Shown here piece after piece: positions 1 to 11,380 of a DNA stretch of 64,000 nt (position 1 is its first letter; each line of letters begins with the position of its first letter). Source of the stretch: Pelecanus crispus (lineage: Eukaryota; Chordata; Aves; Pelecaniformes; Pelecanidae); contig NC_134648.1 of the NCBI RefSeq assembly GCF_030463565.1, positions 47,244,346 to 47,308,345 of the forward strand. Direction: 5' to 3'. Both the position numbers and the translations under genes were made by a program. Below the pieces are notes generated by a model, which was not told where the DNA came from, ran no database searches, and worked only from the letters and a program-made list of their open reading frames with translations.

Positions 1-984
1 GTGAATATACTGGGAAGGATGAGGGTAGGGGTAAGGATAGTCATTAAAGAAAGTGTCTTTGATTCATGTAGAGGAAAGACTAAAATGATGGAGGCAATTG
101 TGAAGGTTTTCTTCTGTAGCCCACAGACTGCATATTGCTGCTCTTCCGTAATTCTGGTTTAACTAAGGTTGAGACTTTGGCCTTGGAACACTGAGATTTC
201 AATCATTTACCTGTATTTGCTTGTACAGACTTTTTACTAGGATTTTTTGAAATTATAGAAGTCCTCTATGTAATTTCATGTGTTGCATTGTTGTACTAAT
301 GGCAAAAGGAATCTTGCTTTATTTCATGTGTGAATCAAATAATATTGTTCAGTCATAAAAAGCATGAATCTTCTTTTCGTAGAGACCTTCAATATTGATA
401 ATTCGTTGTCGTGTCAAGGGTTGCAGTCATCTACAGGGAAAATGTTTAATAAGGAATCTTTGGATTAGAAAACATTTTAAAAATTTAGTCTGTTTTTTAA
501 AGTAAAGACACACCTCTGGAAAAATACAGACTACCACAGTATGAGCTTCTTTCATCCAGATATCTCTTCCCATGAAGCTTGTTGACAGAAGTTAAATTTA
601 AGAATTCAGTTCTGCTTCACAGCTCAAGCCATTAGCTAACCTACTGACAGGGGCTTGTTTCTGCCTTTTGGAGGTCAAGGAAGCTATACCAGAGCTGCAA
701 GCCTTCCCGTAAGCACACCTTGATGTCGTCTGATTGGATTTGTGTGCCCTGGCTTGCATAATCATACAGCTTGTCTCCCAACATTATTAGCCAAAAAAGG
801 AGTATAGGGACTTACATAATCATTACACGATTATTTTTCAGTAATTGTACTGTAAATATGTAATTCTCCCTACTACTAATAACTCTTAATCCCTTTGTTC
901 CTATTGGCTCCTGGGCTTAGATTTTGCCATGGCCTGCATGCCCCGGCCACTGATAGGACTTGAAAAAATAACATGTTACTTACT

Positions 985-1260
985 TTCAAGGTTAACCTGC
1001 TTTGCTCCCAACTGGTAACTACCTGCTCCCCAGTGTAGGCAGGGGCACCACATCATGGTGGACTGTTTTGTGGGAGCTTGGGCAGCGCTTCTGCCTGTGT
1101 GCCTTCTGAGAAGGGTCCGTTCACCTCCAGAAACCTTTCATACCCAGCTGCGTGCGTACATTCAGTGCAGACCTCTCTGCCTAGCTGCTTCATGTGTTTT
1201 ACGCTCAAGAGTTCTTGAGCAAACAGTTTTGATCTCATTTCTCCATGTTGCTCAATAAAG
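985..1260 (+). repeat. Possible LTR-like fragment
   Basis: A block more GC-rich than its surroundings ends with an AATAAA signal (around 1254-1259) and is followed by a short T/G-rich stretch. That composition resembles the U3-R part of an avian LTR. I could not define TG/CA ends or a target-site duplication, and the family is not recognised. It could equally be unique sequence. Confidence 0.22.
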
Positions 1261-1978
1261 AAGATTCCTCTTTGAGATACTGTGGTGAGGAAACCTAAAT
1301 CATCAAGAACTCTTGGTCCTCCATGGGTTGGGAGGCCATGAAGAGATTATTTTCCTTTTGGTACAAGCAGGTAGAAAAAAACCCCTTTACAGCGTCTCTC
1401 GTTAAAACATGCCACATTTCTATCCCACTATTTGCCTCCAACATCTGTGGGACTTAGTGGTCAAAGCTCTCCTAAGCTGTAGCTGTTCCAGTGATAACTT
1501 ACACTAGTGAAGTCCCTTTCAGGTATACTTGAAAATATCCTCAACTTTGATATAAAATTACCTTTCATACTGCTTTTAATCTTAGAAGCGTAACTTGAAT
1601 TTCTTTCTTTAAGCCTTATAAAATACTTGAACATCATTTTTCTGTGTTTAATTAGCTTCATGAATCAGTGCCTGGTCTTAGGTCTTGACATTTTTGGCAT
1701 GTGAAATTTTTTTGTGTATTTGACCTTGGCTTTATTCCAGAATAAATATTTTATGCTGCTAGTTGTGTGTGGTTTTTTTGTCTTCAGTCTGAGACTAGGG
1801 GGCAGACATAAGCAGCACTGAGAGAAGTGAACTGTATAAACCACAATTAGAATTGCAGTGCACAGGTGTCTGAAGATCTTATACAATTGCCAAGCTATTT
1901 GTTTCTCAAATGAGAGGGGCTTTGGGAGTGTATTTTGGAGAATAAAGGGAGCAGAAGGCCTTCCTTTTGGATGTTAGG

Positions 1979-2046
1979 GTTGTGGTTTTGGTGGGGTTGG
2001 GTTTTTGTTTTGTTTTGTTTTGTTTTTTGCTTGTTTTTTTTTTTTA
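1979..2046. repeat. T/G-rich simple repeat with (TTTTG)n core and poly-T
   Basis: A run of T and G only, containing about four TTTTG units and ending in 13 or more T. This is low-complexity sequence, possibly the reverse of an old A-rich retroposon tail. Confidence 0.8.
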
Positions 2047-2559
2047 AATCCTAGTTTAAATTCTTCCAGATTTGATATGTTTGATATCTTTACAAAACCA
2101 GTGTAATGAATGTGATCTACTGCAGCTGGTGATGGAATTTCTAACTGCTTTCAGATAGGAATCAGCATTTAAGAATAAAAATTTCTTGCATGCTAGCTTT
2201 TCCTTGAGCATCTGGCTAGGTCTTGTGGTCTAAAAATCTGAATGCCAATGTTCAAAGAAAGATGACTTGTAATTATATTAAAGAAGAATGGCTTTAGCAT
2301 CAGGGTTATGGGTAAGTTCTGCTGCAGATACTTGAGGATCTTTTGGGGAAAGTAGGCATCTTAAATCTCTATGCTAGTCATATACAAAGTATTATTGCAA
2401 TGAAAAAATAGTGAAGTGAATAAACAGCAGCTCACAGTATCAGACACTCGATGCATGTAGAGTCCCAGTGTTCACTGTATTTTGCAATTTAATGCACAAT
2501 AATTTTTTACTTCTGTATTTCTGTATGCTCCAGTGTGTCAGATCTGTATTCTTGGGATG

Positions 2560-3000
2560 TGAAGTTCCATTAAAAAATAAATAATAATCGCAGCCCCCGC
2601 TCCCCCCATGTACACTCATTTTCTATAATATGGTAATGATATCACCGTAGCAGTAATTACGGGTCATCTTCATTTCTTTCATCTCTGCTGGTTCTGATGG
2701 CTTCATTCCTTTGACGGAGAAGATTTGGCTCTGGGTGCTGTGATTATTTTGTTAAGCATTATTCGAATAGACAGGAGTGAGAGAAATTAATCAATCCAAA
2801 TGCAATTAGCATCATGTTTAACCCAGTGATGGACGTCTCAAGGTGAAACAGCCAGGGGAGTTTCAGACATTATTATTCAATCCAGTGGCTCTTATCTAAA
2901 TTATAATCAAGAGAGGTTTTTATTGGCTTCGCAGAGAGACGATGTAACTCTTTCCCTGCTTTGGGGATCAAAGGGATCAGGTCTTTGGCCCCACAGGATG
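2560..3000. promoter_or_regulatory. Candidate conserved noncoding element in LIN52 intron
   Basis: Non-repeat sequence with a high density of homeodomain and POU-like cores: TAATTA at 2654-2659, AATTAATCAATCC around 2785, ATGCAATTAGC near 2800, and further TAATC and ATTATT cores near 2870-2910. No coding frame fits. The texture (unique, balanced composition, clustered developmental-factor motifs) is typical of vertebrate conserved elements near homeobox genes. The likely target is VSX2, about 57 kb downstream, because developmental enhancers often sit in introns of housekeeping neighbours. This is a motif-based inference only. Confidence 0.4.
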
Positions 3001-3984
3001 TTGGCTGCAGGCAGCTTCGAGAAGTGGGAGGTACCGTAAGAGTTTCCATTAATATGGGGGTCGCTCAGGGCAAAATATCTGTACATCCTGATGTCTGTGA
3101 CCTAGACCGTAAGTTTAGTAGCTCCCTGTGCATTGGCAGGGATGTCATTGCCCCTTGCTTCGAGTGTTTTCATTGACTGGCTCTGCCCATCTGTATGTGA
3201 ATAAATACCATTTGTAGTTTTTGCATTCAAAGCTCTGTGAACATCATTGTTTGCAACTGAGTGCAAACAGAATGGTGCTGCCTTGCAAGGTAGGGAAATC
3301 TGATTAGGAGAACAAGGTAAATTATTCTGCAGAGAAGGAATCTAATTTTTTTTTAGAGCTGATATAATTTTTGTATTTATTGATAACAACAGTAACATTT
3401 TTGAGGATATCTTAATCTACAGCAGATCTGTTATCACCATTCTGGATAATCCTGAATGATCTCTAAGGTCTCTTATCAGATATATGATAAAAAACCACTA
3501 CTGTGGGTGGAGAAAAACAAGGTGGAAAGAGGTCACATGAGGATTTCATGATTCAGGAAAGATTAGGTATTTGATTCCAATTCTTAAGGCTCTAGCTAAC
3601 ACTCACTAAACTGTTTCGGTGGTTTAAAACTTTATCAGTCTCAGCTATTTACCACTTCTCTGTCAGAGATGACTTTTTGAGGCTCACTGGGAGGAGCAGT
3701 CCATGTGCCTCACCTGCTCTGGTTCACAGCCTGGTTTTGTGCAAGCCGCCACCTTCTTTGGCGTTTCAAAACAAGTCATGCCCAAGTATGAACTACAGCT
3801 GAAGTAAGGGCAGATTCTGCTGTCTCATTCACCAAGGGAAGGACGGTGATGTTTTGTACCAAGGGTGGTGTTAATATTTTTAAATGCTGCAGCAAGACTT
3901 GACAGAGCTCATCTTTCAGAGCCTGAATTCTAGCATGGTTGCTGACTCCTTTAGTATACATCTGTACATCACTCCTTACTGAGG

Positions 3985-4095
3985 CTGTGACCCCGTCTGC
4001 AAGATGGGAATTAAATCACTGTATGTCTCAAGAATATTGTGAAGCTTGATAAACTTTGCAAGTGCTTTGATATTGATTATTGAAAGATGCCATGG
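3985..4095 (+). repeat. MIR/CORE-SINE-like 3' tail fragment
   Basis: The order of words (a 'ccccgtctgcaagatggga' block, a 'ttgtgaagcttgataaa' block, then 'gcaagtgctttgatattg' and 'gaaagatgcc') follows the 3' half and L2-like tail of amniote MIR-type SINEs in plus orientation. It is highly diverged, as expected for a very old insertion. Boundaries are approximate. Confidence 0.55.
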
Positions 4096-7000
4096 TAATG
4101 CAAGCTTATTCCACCTGGAGGTTTATGCCGATTCTGTCGTCTTACCTGAAAAATGTGCTTCAGGAGTGCTGGATGGTTACACTGGTCTTCGGTGTAAATG
4201 TAACAGTTCCTGAAGCACAGGTTTGAGTGTCTGCATGTGCCCATTCTACCTTCAGTAAAGGCAGCTGACATTGCTTTCGCTAACCGCTGCTCTCCTGAGG
4301 TGGCAGTTCCAGCTCTTTATGAAATTAGGCTTGGTGTAGCATTCACTGATAAGTATTTGTCAAAGGCCCACAGTCATCAAGTAGCAGTTCATTTGACAAT
4401 TATGTTGAGGAAGCACGCAGTTAGCAGAGTAATTGGAGATCTTTTTATGAAGGAAGAGGAGCGAGCTGGTGCCAGCAGGCATCCAGGTGGTGGTAGGATT
4501 TTGGGGATCTGGTCTGGAGATACAAAGTGGTCCATACAGAGCTCTCTCTGATAGAAGTTCAGATTATGTTGGCTGGGTAATAATATTCTGTTAGTCTTCT
4601 CTGAAATAAGCCTCTTTTTTCTTTGAGGGCTGTTTAGTAATAATGTCAAGCTTAAATATTTTTGCTGGGTTTAGATTGCCTTTTTGCTTTTGTGACTGAT
4701 TTTTTTTATTTTCCTTCCAAATGCAATACTAGTTGAGCCAAGACAAAAGATGTGGCTTTGCCATTGGCTTTCACAAGTCCAGTCAAGCAAGACTCCCACA
4801 GTTACTCACAGGCAGATTCCTCTAGGCCTTTTTTATGTCCTACCAACTAGGAAAAAGAATGGTTGTGTCTTCTTATCCTAACATGTGTCTCAGGACAAAA
4901 GAAATAATTTCTGATGCAGCAGACCCTTGTGATAGAAGGGTTAAAAATCAGAGGAGTGTTCTGCTGTTTCTCTGCAATTCATGTTCTTTGCCATGAACTG
5001 ATCATTTCCACTGATAGTTCTTCAGAAATAAACCCTTTTAGTTTTGTTTTCTGTATAGTCCTAAGACACAGCAGTAGTTTGAGAGTGTATGATTAGTACT
5101 TTAAAGGAATCCTTCCATGTTGAAAAACAAATTCTTTAATTACCATATACAACTGAATGGGAGGAATAACTGATAAGCTAACAAACTATGACAGTGCCTA
5201 AAATAACCTTTTTGTAGTTAAGAACGTAGCATTCAAAGTGTGATACTACAGGATGTTTCATGGCTAAAAACATGTTCTGTTCACAGGGCATGAATTGTAT
5301 TTCCAGTTCTTTTTAGTAGCAAGATCTTTAGATTTCAACATGGCTACATTTTCAGGTCAGAGGAGGAGCACAGTCAAATTTGTCCCATAAGCTGTACATC
5401 TGGGGGAGAGGCAGAAGAGTGCTTCTTTAGCAGGTGACTTCATTTTAAAGTATCTGCGATTTGAAGATGCTCACCGGCTTTCTTTTGAGATTTTTAGATG
5501 AGCCCAGTAGTAGTAAGCAGTGGAAGGTATAATGATTATGATAAATGTGTGATAAGTACAGTTTGTTACCTATGTCTTTTCCATAGACTTTATCACCAAG
5601 GGTGTTGCGCTTTTGCATTTAAGCATATATTATGTTAAAAAAGTGTGTACATATGTGTGTTGCTTAGGGATTCTCCTGGCTGAAAGTTGCTTATGTAAGT
5701 GTAAATAACTGTTTTTGTTGCTGATTTTATAGCAGTAAATCCTTCCGTTATTTCCTGGCTATCCAGACCTTACGACACAGTATGTCCTGTGCTGTCATAT
5801 GGGTGAGAAGGCTTTTTATGGGGAGCAATCAGGCTGGACCCCAATCTCCTGTGCAGTTTTGGGTTTTTTTTCTAATTAAATTGTCACTGGAAGGAATATC
5901 CGGAACAGCAGTTTTCGTTTTCAATCGAGGAAAAAACATTATGAGTCTTTGTCATTTGATTAAAAGTTACTTAACCTTTAAATTGCTACAGATGTAAAGA
6001 TAGCTCTGAGTTTCCAATGTAATCGCCCCCAAGTTCAAATCAGGAAAATCTTTGTGTAATGAAACCCATATGTCATAGTGAAAGGATGCAAAGCACTGGC
6101 AGAGTGGGCTGCTCTAGCAGGAGATTCTGTACCCAATCTTGTTAACTAGGACTGCTTTTGGTAATCCCTCATCTCTTCACTTGTAGGAAATCAATCTGTA
6201 CTACTGAATCTTTTCAACCAGCAACCACAAAATTTACTGGGGAGAGGCAGCTTGGGGACAATTGTAGTAGAAAAGGAGACCCAGGCAACAAGGCTAAATG
6301 TGGGATTGAGGGATTGATGTTCTAAAGAGGAGATTATATTAAACCTTATTCTGCTCCCCTATCAAGTAGAAAACTCCCCTTCTCCTTTCAGCCCCAGCCC
6401 TTCCTACCCAATACCTGTTCTTGAGATCTGCTTGGCAGGTCTTGCATGCAGCAAACTTAATTTGTACAGTACAGCATTGTCTGTTAATTATAATAGTCTG
6501 ATACCATTTTCCAATGCATTTCTCTGAAAGAGTCTATTCAAGCACTCAACTTCCATTGTAACCAGTGCTGATAATATCTTCAGGTGTTTTTTCTGTGGTC
6601 TTCAGTATCCTCTTCCTCCTCCCTAGTAGGTGAGATTAATTTGTATCCAGGCTATTGCGATCGTATCCATTGTTGATTTTTCTATTGTAGTAGATGCACA
6701 GTGTAGGCAAGGTTGTAAATCGTGACTTGACATGGAGATTCATGTTTCTGTTTCATGCTGCACAGCCTCTGTAGTGTCTGTTTGCTGGTACAATGAAATT
6801 TGCACTCAAGCCCTCTCTTTACTTCAAGTCTGTGGTTTAAGCAACCATTTTAAAGAAAAAATCCCTGAGGTTTTCACTACAGTTTTGTCCAACCTTTTAA
6901 TTAAAAAATCCACCTCTATCTACTACGCAACTGGTTTCTGCTGGTCCCTTGGGTAGTCGCTTAAGGCAGGTTTTACCGTCTCTCTTGGACTGCAATCATA

Positions 7001-8264
7001 TTTAGAATGTGGGTGATGGTTTCTTCATTCACAACCTCTTCCCTCACTCCAGCAAGCTCCACAAGGCCCCATTGGAAATGATGTTCCCATTATTAAGAAT
7101 TCATTTATCAGAAGCAATACTGAGCAGTGGAGTCAGTTTAATTAGAGGCTTTTTCTGTGCAAAACCCAAGCTCAAATCATACTCCAATGCAGATTAAAGA
7201 GGAACAAAGGGGAAGGAATAGCCAAGACATTTGAACACAGTACCATGTAATATGCATTTGGCCTGTGTTTACCAGGAATACATTGAACTGTGGTTCTTGG
7301 GCAGATAAGTGAAGCAGCTGAAGCAGGGAAAACAAGATTGTTAATGTTTGTGGAAACTTGCCCTTAGTTTGGCTGTGATTTTTTTTGTGATACGAGGATG
7401 TTATTTCCTGGCCATTTTCATACATATACAAAGATGTAAGGTCCTTTCTTCCAGTTTGGCATCATATCCTTAAAAATAAAGCCCTGATGCAAGCCTGAGT
7501 ATGTGAGGAGAAGAGGAATACAGAATAGCAGAAGGCTGTCTCCTGCTCCTAATGGGATTTTGTAGCAGCATGTGCGAGTTTGTTTCAGAAGTCAGAAATG
7601 AACAGATGTTGGTATAAATTACCTCTGTGTCTGATGTCTTGCAAATTAAAAGCGCGGTTGGCATCACTAAACAATTTCACCAGGTTGGGGGGGGAAGCGG
7701 GCGGTGATTATTGTAGCAGGTCGGTAAGAATCTTTAAGCTGCAGCAGAACAGGATAGCAAGGATAAAGGAATGAAGAAAAAAATGAGAGGTCTGTGAATT
7801 AATCAGAAATGTTAACATCTCCGATGACAAGTGAACAGGAGGGCACGTGCTCTGGAGCAACCCCCAACCCACAGTAATTTCACTCAGCGCACAGAAGGAG
7901 TCTATGCTCTCTGCCTGATTTATAGGGTGCAGCCCTCTTTGGGGGAACAGAATTGTCACGCATTCGTATATCTCCTATATGGGACTTGCACTCCAGAAAA
8001 CTTTCCACTCTATCAACTACAGTTCAGCATTGTGCTTTCTCCGTTTAGAGTGTTTTAAAGCCATGCACTGTTGATGGTGCAAGGCAGAGAGGTGTCAAAG
8101 AACTGGTGCTGAAAATCTATTCATAGCTGAAATTTTTAAAAACTTGCATTTTTATTTAATTACATTCTTTGTGCATAATAACTTAGTTCCTGACAAAATA
8201 ACAATCCACTCTGCCCTTCTGCAGCACCTTCTATCCATGTGTCACTTCAGCAGCACTTAAAAGA

Positions 8265-8410
8265 TACAAGCTATCTTGCAGATGGGGAAGTAGAGGTACA
8301 AATGAGTAGTTTTGTAGTAGTTCACGCTGTGAATCGGGAGCAGAGTTGGGAATGGATCCCAGATGATATAACTCACAGCTGGAGACATGAACCAAGCGAA
8401 TAATGCGGTG
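8265..8410 (-). repeat. MIR/CORE-SINE-like fragment
   Basis: The plus strand reads 'cagatggggaagtagaggta', then 'gcagagttgggaatggatcc'. This is the reverse complement of the MIR core (the familiar 'gctgggattcgaaccc' region). The fragment is diverged and lacks clear ends. Two short overlapping reading frames across it on the minus strand are by-products. Confidence 0.6.
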
Positions 8411-9155
8411 ATCTGCAGCCAGTCTGAAGCATATTCCATTCATGGCAATGGACTTTGCAGCCTATGAATATCAATATGTACCAGCCAGTTCATAATACCA
8501 CTAATTGTTTTACAGGGATCTTGTTGGTAACAATACCTTGTGGTACAATTTTGGGTAGTCAAATTAGAATGTAATAATCTAAAGAAGAGGCTTTAAGGCA
8601 TAAATTCTAACCTTTAGGTAAAGAATAACAAAATGTCTTTACCTGAGGGTGTGTATTGAGTATTTTAAGCTGAACATTTGTATTACATTTTAGTTCTGTT
8701 CTAACAGATCATCAGTAATGTCAAAAGAAAACCCAACATCAGCAACAATCCCACCTCCAGTTTTTATGCTTATTGTTGCTTCTCTTGTTCCTCTCAGTAG
8801 AGAGGTCAGGAATTGAATGGCTAAAGCAGAAAATGAATTCCCATCTTCTTCCAGAGTCTCTCTGGGCTAGGTGTGGGAAACATGCACGCTTTCATCAATC
8901 CTGTGAATAAAAGCCTCCGTGTTTTGATGCCTGTCAGTCCAGCACAAAGCTTACACCTTTAGAAGAAATGAAGGGAAGCACCAGTGGGAAGGTTGTCTTT
9001 CTGCAGGACTCAATTGCTAATCGTGTTGTCTTTGATGCATTGTATTGTTATTGCAAGACAAAGATAGTATTAGGGCTGCTCTGCCAGCTTGTGGACTTAT
9101 GGGCTCACAAGTCAGAAATGTCTCGTGCAGAAAAGTGGCTGTGTAAACCCTGCTG

Positions 9156-9575
9156 TAATACAGCTACCAGAGATTGATGGTGCCAAGAGTGAGAGAGAGG
9201 CATATAAACCTTGCCTGGCTGTATTAAACATCGAAGGACTGACAATGCAGAGAGAGAGAGAAGACCAAAGCTCTATAAACTTTACTTTATTACACCATCC
9301 ATAGATGAACTGCATTGAAGGAATATAAACCCCATTATATTACAGCATCCAGGGACTGACACTGCTGAGAGGGAGAAAATGCTGTCTAATTTCTGTTGAA
9401 GATGATAGCATCCAGGGACCAATAATCCTGAAATGGAGAAAGAGAGAGTTCCATAATCTGTGACGGATTATAACATCCAGGAACAATTGCTCTGAGATAG
9501 AGCGATGGAGATCTGGATTACACCATTCAGAGATGGATAGTACAGAGAAAAAGAGATGCTGCGAGAGCATAACGC
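9156..9575. repeat. Degenerate tandem repeat, about 65-bp unit, 7 copies
   Basis: Seven diverged copies start at about 9156, 9222, 9289, 9337, 9402, 9467 and 9517. Spacing is therefore 65-67 bp, with two shortened copies of about 50 bp. Each copy begins with a word like 'attacagcatccagggact', followed by a GA-rich part (gagagagag) and often 'tataaac'. It lies 290 bp upstream of the last LIN52 coding exon, inside the intron. I know no named satellite with this unit. The last copies may continue as weaker similarity on either side. Confidence 0.75.
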
Positions 9576-9864
9576 AGTACGAATAGAAAGCATAGATTGT
9601 ATGTAATGAGAGAGCCTGTGGGAAACTGCTGGTTTAGAAAGTTCCAGGCCCTGCCTGTATTTCTAGGATGTCAGGAATTCAAGCTGGAATGCAGTTTGGT
9701 TTATTTTCCACTTAAAAACAAAAAAATCCTTACTCACTATTGGTATAAGCACATATCTAAAGGAATTTCTTATCCTGTGGTTAAAATCTGTAAACTATAC
9801 AATTGTTTGGGTTTCTTGGCTTTTTCAAAAATATTAATCTCTTTTTCCTCTCTTGTGATTTCAG

Positions 9865-9920
9865 CTAGAGAAATGACTCGAGGGAAATTCCTGAACATCC
9901 TAGAGAAACCCAAAAAGTAA
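9865..9920 (+). CDS. LIN52: LIN52, last coding exon (C-terminal 17 residues)
   Basis: After the acceptor tcag at 9861-9864 the exon begins CT, completing a codon split after its first base (serine if the previous exon ends in T). It then encodes REMTRGKFLNILEKPKK and the stop TAA at 9918-9920. This matches the C-terminus of vertebrate LIN52 as I remember it. LIN52 is a small nuclear protein of about 116 residues and a subunit of the MuvB core with LIN9, LIN37, LIN54 and RBBP4. MuvB joins p130/E2F4 to form DREAM (repression of cell-cycle genes in quiescence) or B-MYB for late-cell-cycle activation. The C-terminal part of LIN52 packs with LIN9 in the B-MYB-binding region, which fits the strict conservation seen here. 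A frame that appears to run from 9597 to 9920 is intron read-through, not a longer exon. The earlier exons lie left of the window. Confidence 0.93.
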
Positions 9921-11380
9921 CTGCCACATCTGGAGTTTGGACAAAAATACCTGTACTAGATCATTTTACGTACTGTGGATCCAGCTGAACCCCAGAACTT
10001 CTAAGAAATACAAAGCTCTCGCTCTAGACCTTCAGAAGCAAACATCTCTTTTTGCTTCCACAGTTCATCTCTTTAACGGGGAGATGTGTATTGCATACAC
10101 AGGTTACAAGGACTGCAGTTGGTTGCATTGGAATTCGGACTTCATCTGACCATAAGATGTCCAGCAGGAGGACTCGGCCCTGACATGCTTTGGTAGTCAC
10201 CTGTTTTAATCAGCTATTCAAAGCCATAGTGTCCTTATTCATTTGCTCTCAGTGGCAGCACCTGTCTGAAGTACACAGCAGATCTGACACTGGCCAGTGC
10301 GCATCATGAGGCATTGACCCTTTTGTGTGTCTTTTGTCTTAGATGCATTGATTTCCTATGTGCAACTTCTGTGCGGAAAGATTTGAGCAGAGTTTGGGGT
10401 GCAGATTGACTGATAGCACGGGTTCAGCAGGAGCATATGCCTTTAGTGTAGAGGTTGAGTGCAGCCTGTGCATTAGATTCCAGTTACTCATTGCCTTCAG
10501 AGGAGCGTGTCTGGTACTCTGAGGAGGACCTCCAGACCTTCGGTGTACCAGGAGCTTCATCTCACCGCTGAATGGTTCTCCAGTGAAATCAAGACTGACG
10601 GACCACAGGGAATAAGGGTGTTACTGTATCATGAAGGAAAATATCCCTACAGAAACTTCGGCCAGTACACAAAGAAACAGCTTTGTCAGTCCACTGCAAT
10701 TCTCTGCTTCTTACAGAGCTAGAAACTGAAGAAAGTTATAAAGGTGAAAGGCAGTAGTATTTTTTACCTAGTGCTTCAAGAAGGGGCAACAAAATTGTTA
10801 GCCACGCTGCAAGGATGGTCTGCTTATACAAAATCTTAACACGTCTGAAAATAACATTTTGTAGAATTTTTAATTACTTATAGAACAGCAACCTCAAAAT
10901 TTTCTTCCCCTACAAACCCACAATTTTTAAGACAGAATTTTCTGTGACCTAGTCTCTTTCAGCACACAGTTTTATTCATCTTAGTTTAATGTCTTTTCCT
11001 TCTGTTAATGCACTTCTGCATGTTCACCCCTGAGAAGAGGTAAGGAGCATGTTCAGACTTCTTATTTTATTTAAGAGAAGAATTTTTTTCATTTCATCCT
11101 CTTTCTTTTTCCTAGAAAACAACATTTTAAGCATTAGTAAATACTTACAGGTTACAGCATAACATTGAAACATTGGATGAAGAGCAGGATTTTTTCTCCA
11201 TTTAGAAATGTTATTTTTAGCATGCAGGCTTTTCAAAACTTGCCATTTCCCAGGCTGCAGTCACATGTGAGAGGAGAAATGACTTGGAAATGGCTGTCCT
11301 TAGAGCATTGCATTGTTCTGTCTTTGGAAGAGAGAGGAGACCCTTTTCAGGTGCATGGGCAATAAAGAGGAGAGTTTTTA
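9921..11380 (+). other. LIN52: LIN52 3' UTR (probable) and candidate poly(A) site
   Basis: Noncoding sequence follows the LIN52 stop directly. The first good AATAAA hexamer downstream is at 11361-11366 and is followed within about 80 bases by a G/T-rich stretch (around 11411-11450), as expected for a cleavage region. Weaker variants could give shorter 3' UTRs. No repeat family was recognised inside it. The extent is a prediction. Confidence 0.4.

Larger units (their letters stand above)
1..9864 (+). other. LIN52: 3' terminal intron of LIN52 (5' end outside window)
   Basis: This stretch lies directly upstream of the last LIN52 coding exon and ends in a normal acceptor (a pyrimidine-rich run, then tcag at 9861-9864). 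I looked for the preceding LIN52 exon, which should encode the segment just before the REMTRGK motif, and did not find it, so the intron extends past the left edge. Contents: a T/G-rich simple repeat near 2000, a candidate conserved block at 2560-3000, MIR fragments near 4.0 and 8.3 kb, and a degenerate tandem repeat at 9156-9575. The remaining sequence (about 1-950, 1300-1970, 4100-8260, 8420-9150) is AT-rich, with only short chance reading frames and nothing I can name. Confidence 0.8.

Noticed and set aside
9597..9864. Apparent upstream extension of the LIN52 last exon in one open frame
   Set aside because: The translation before the AREMTRGK segment does not resemble LIN52, and a clear acceptor (tcag) lies at 9861-9864.
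1..9864. Search for the preceding LIN52 exon (QNLAYQLGLDE region)
   Set aside because: No matching coding segment with splice sites was found, so it should lie left of the window.
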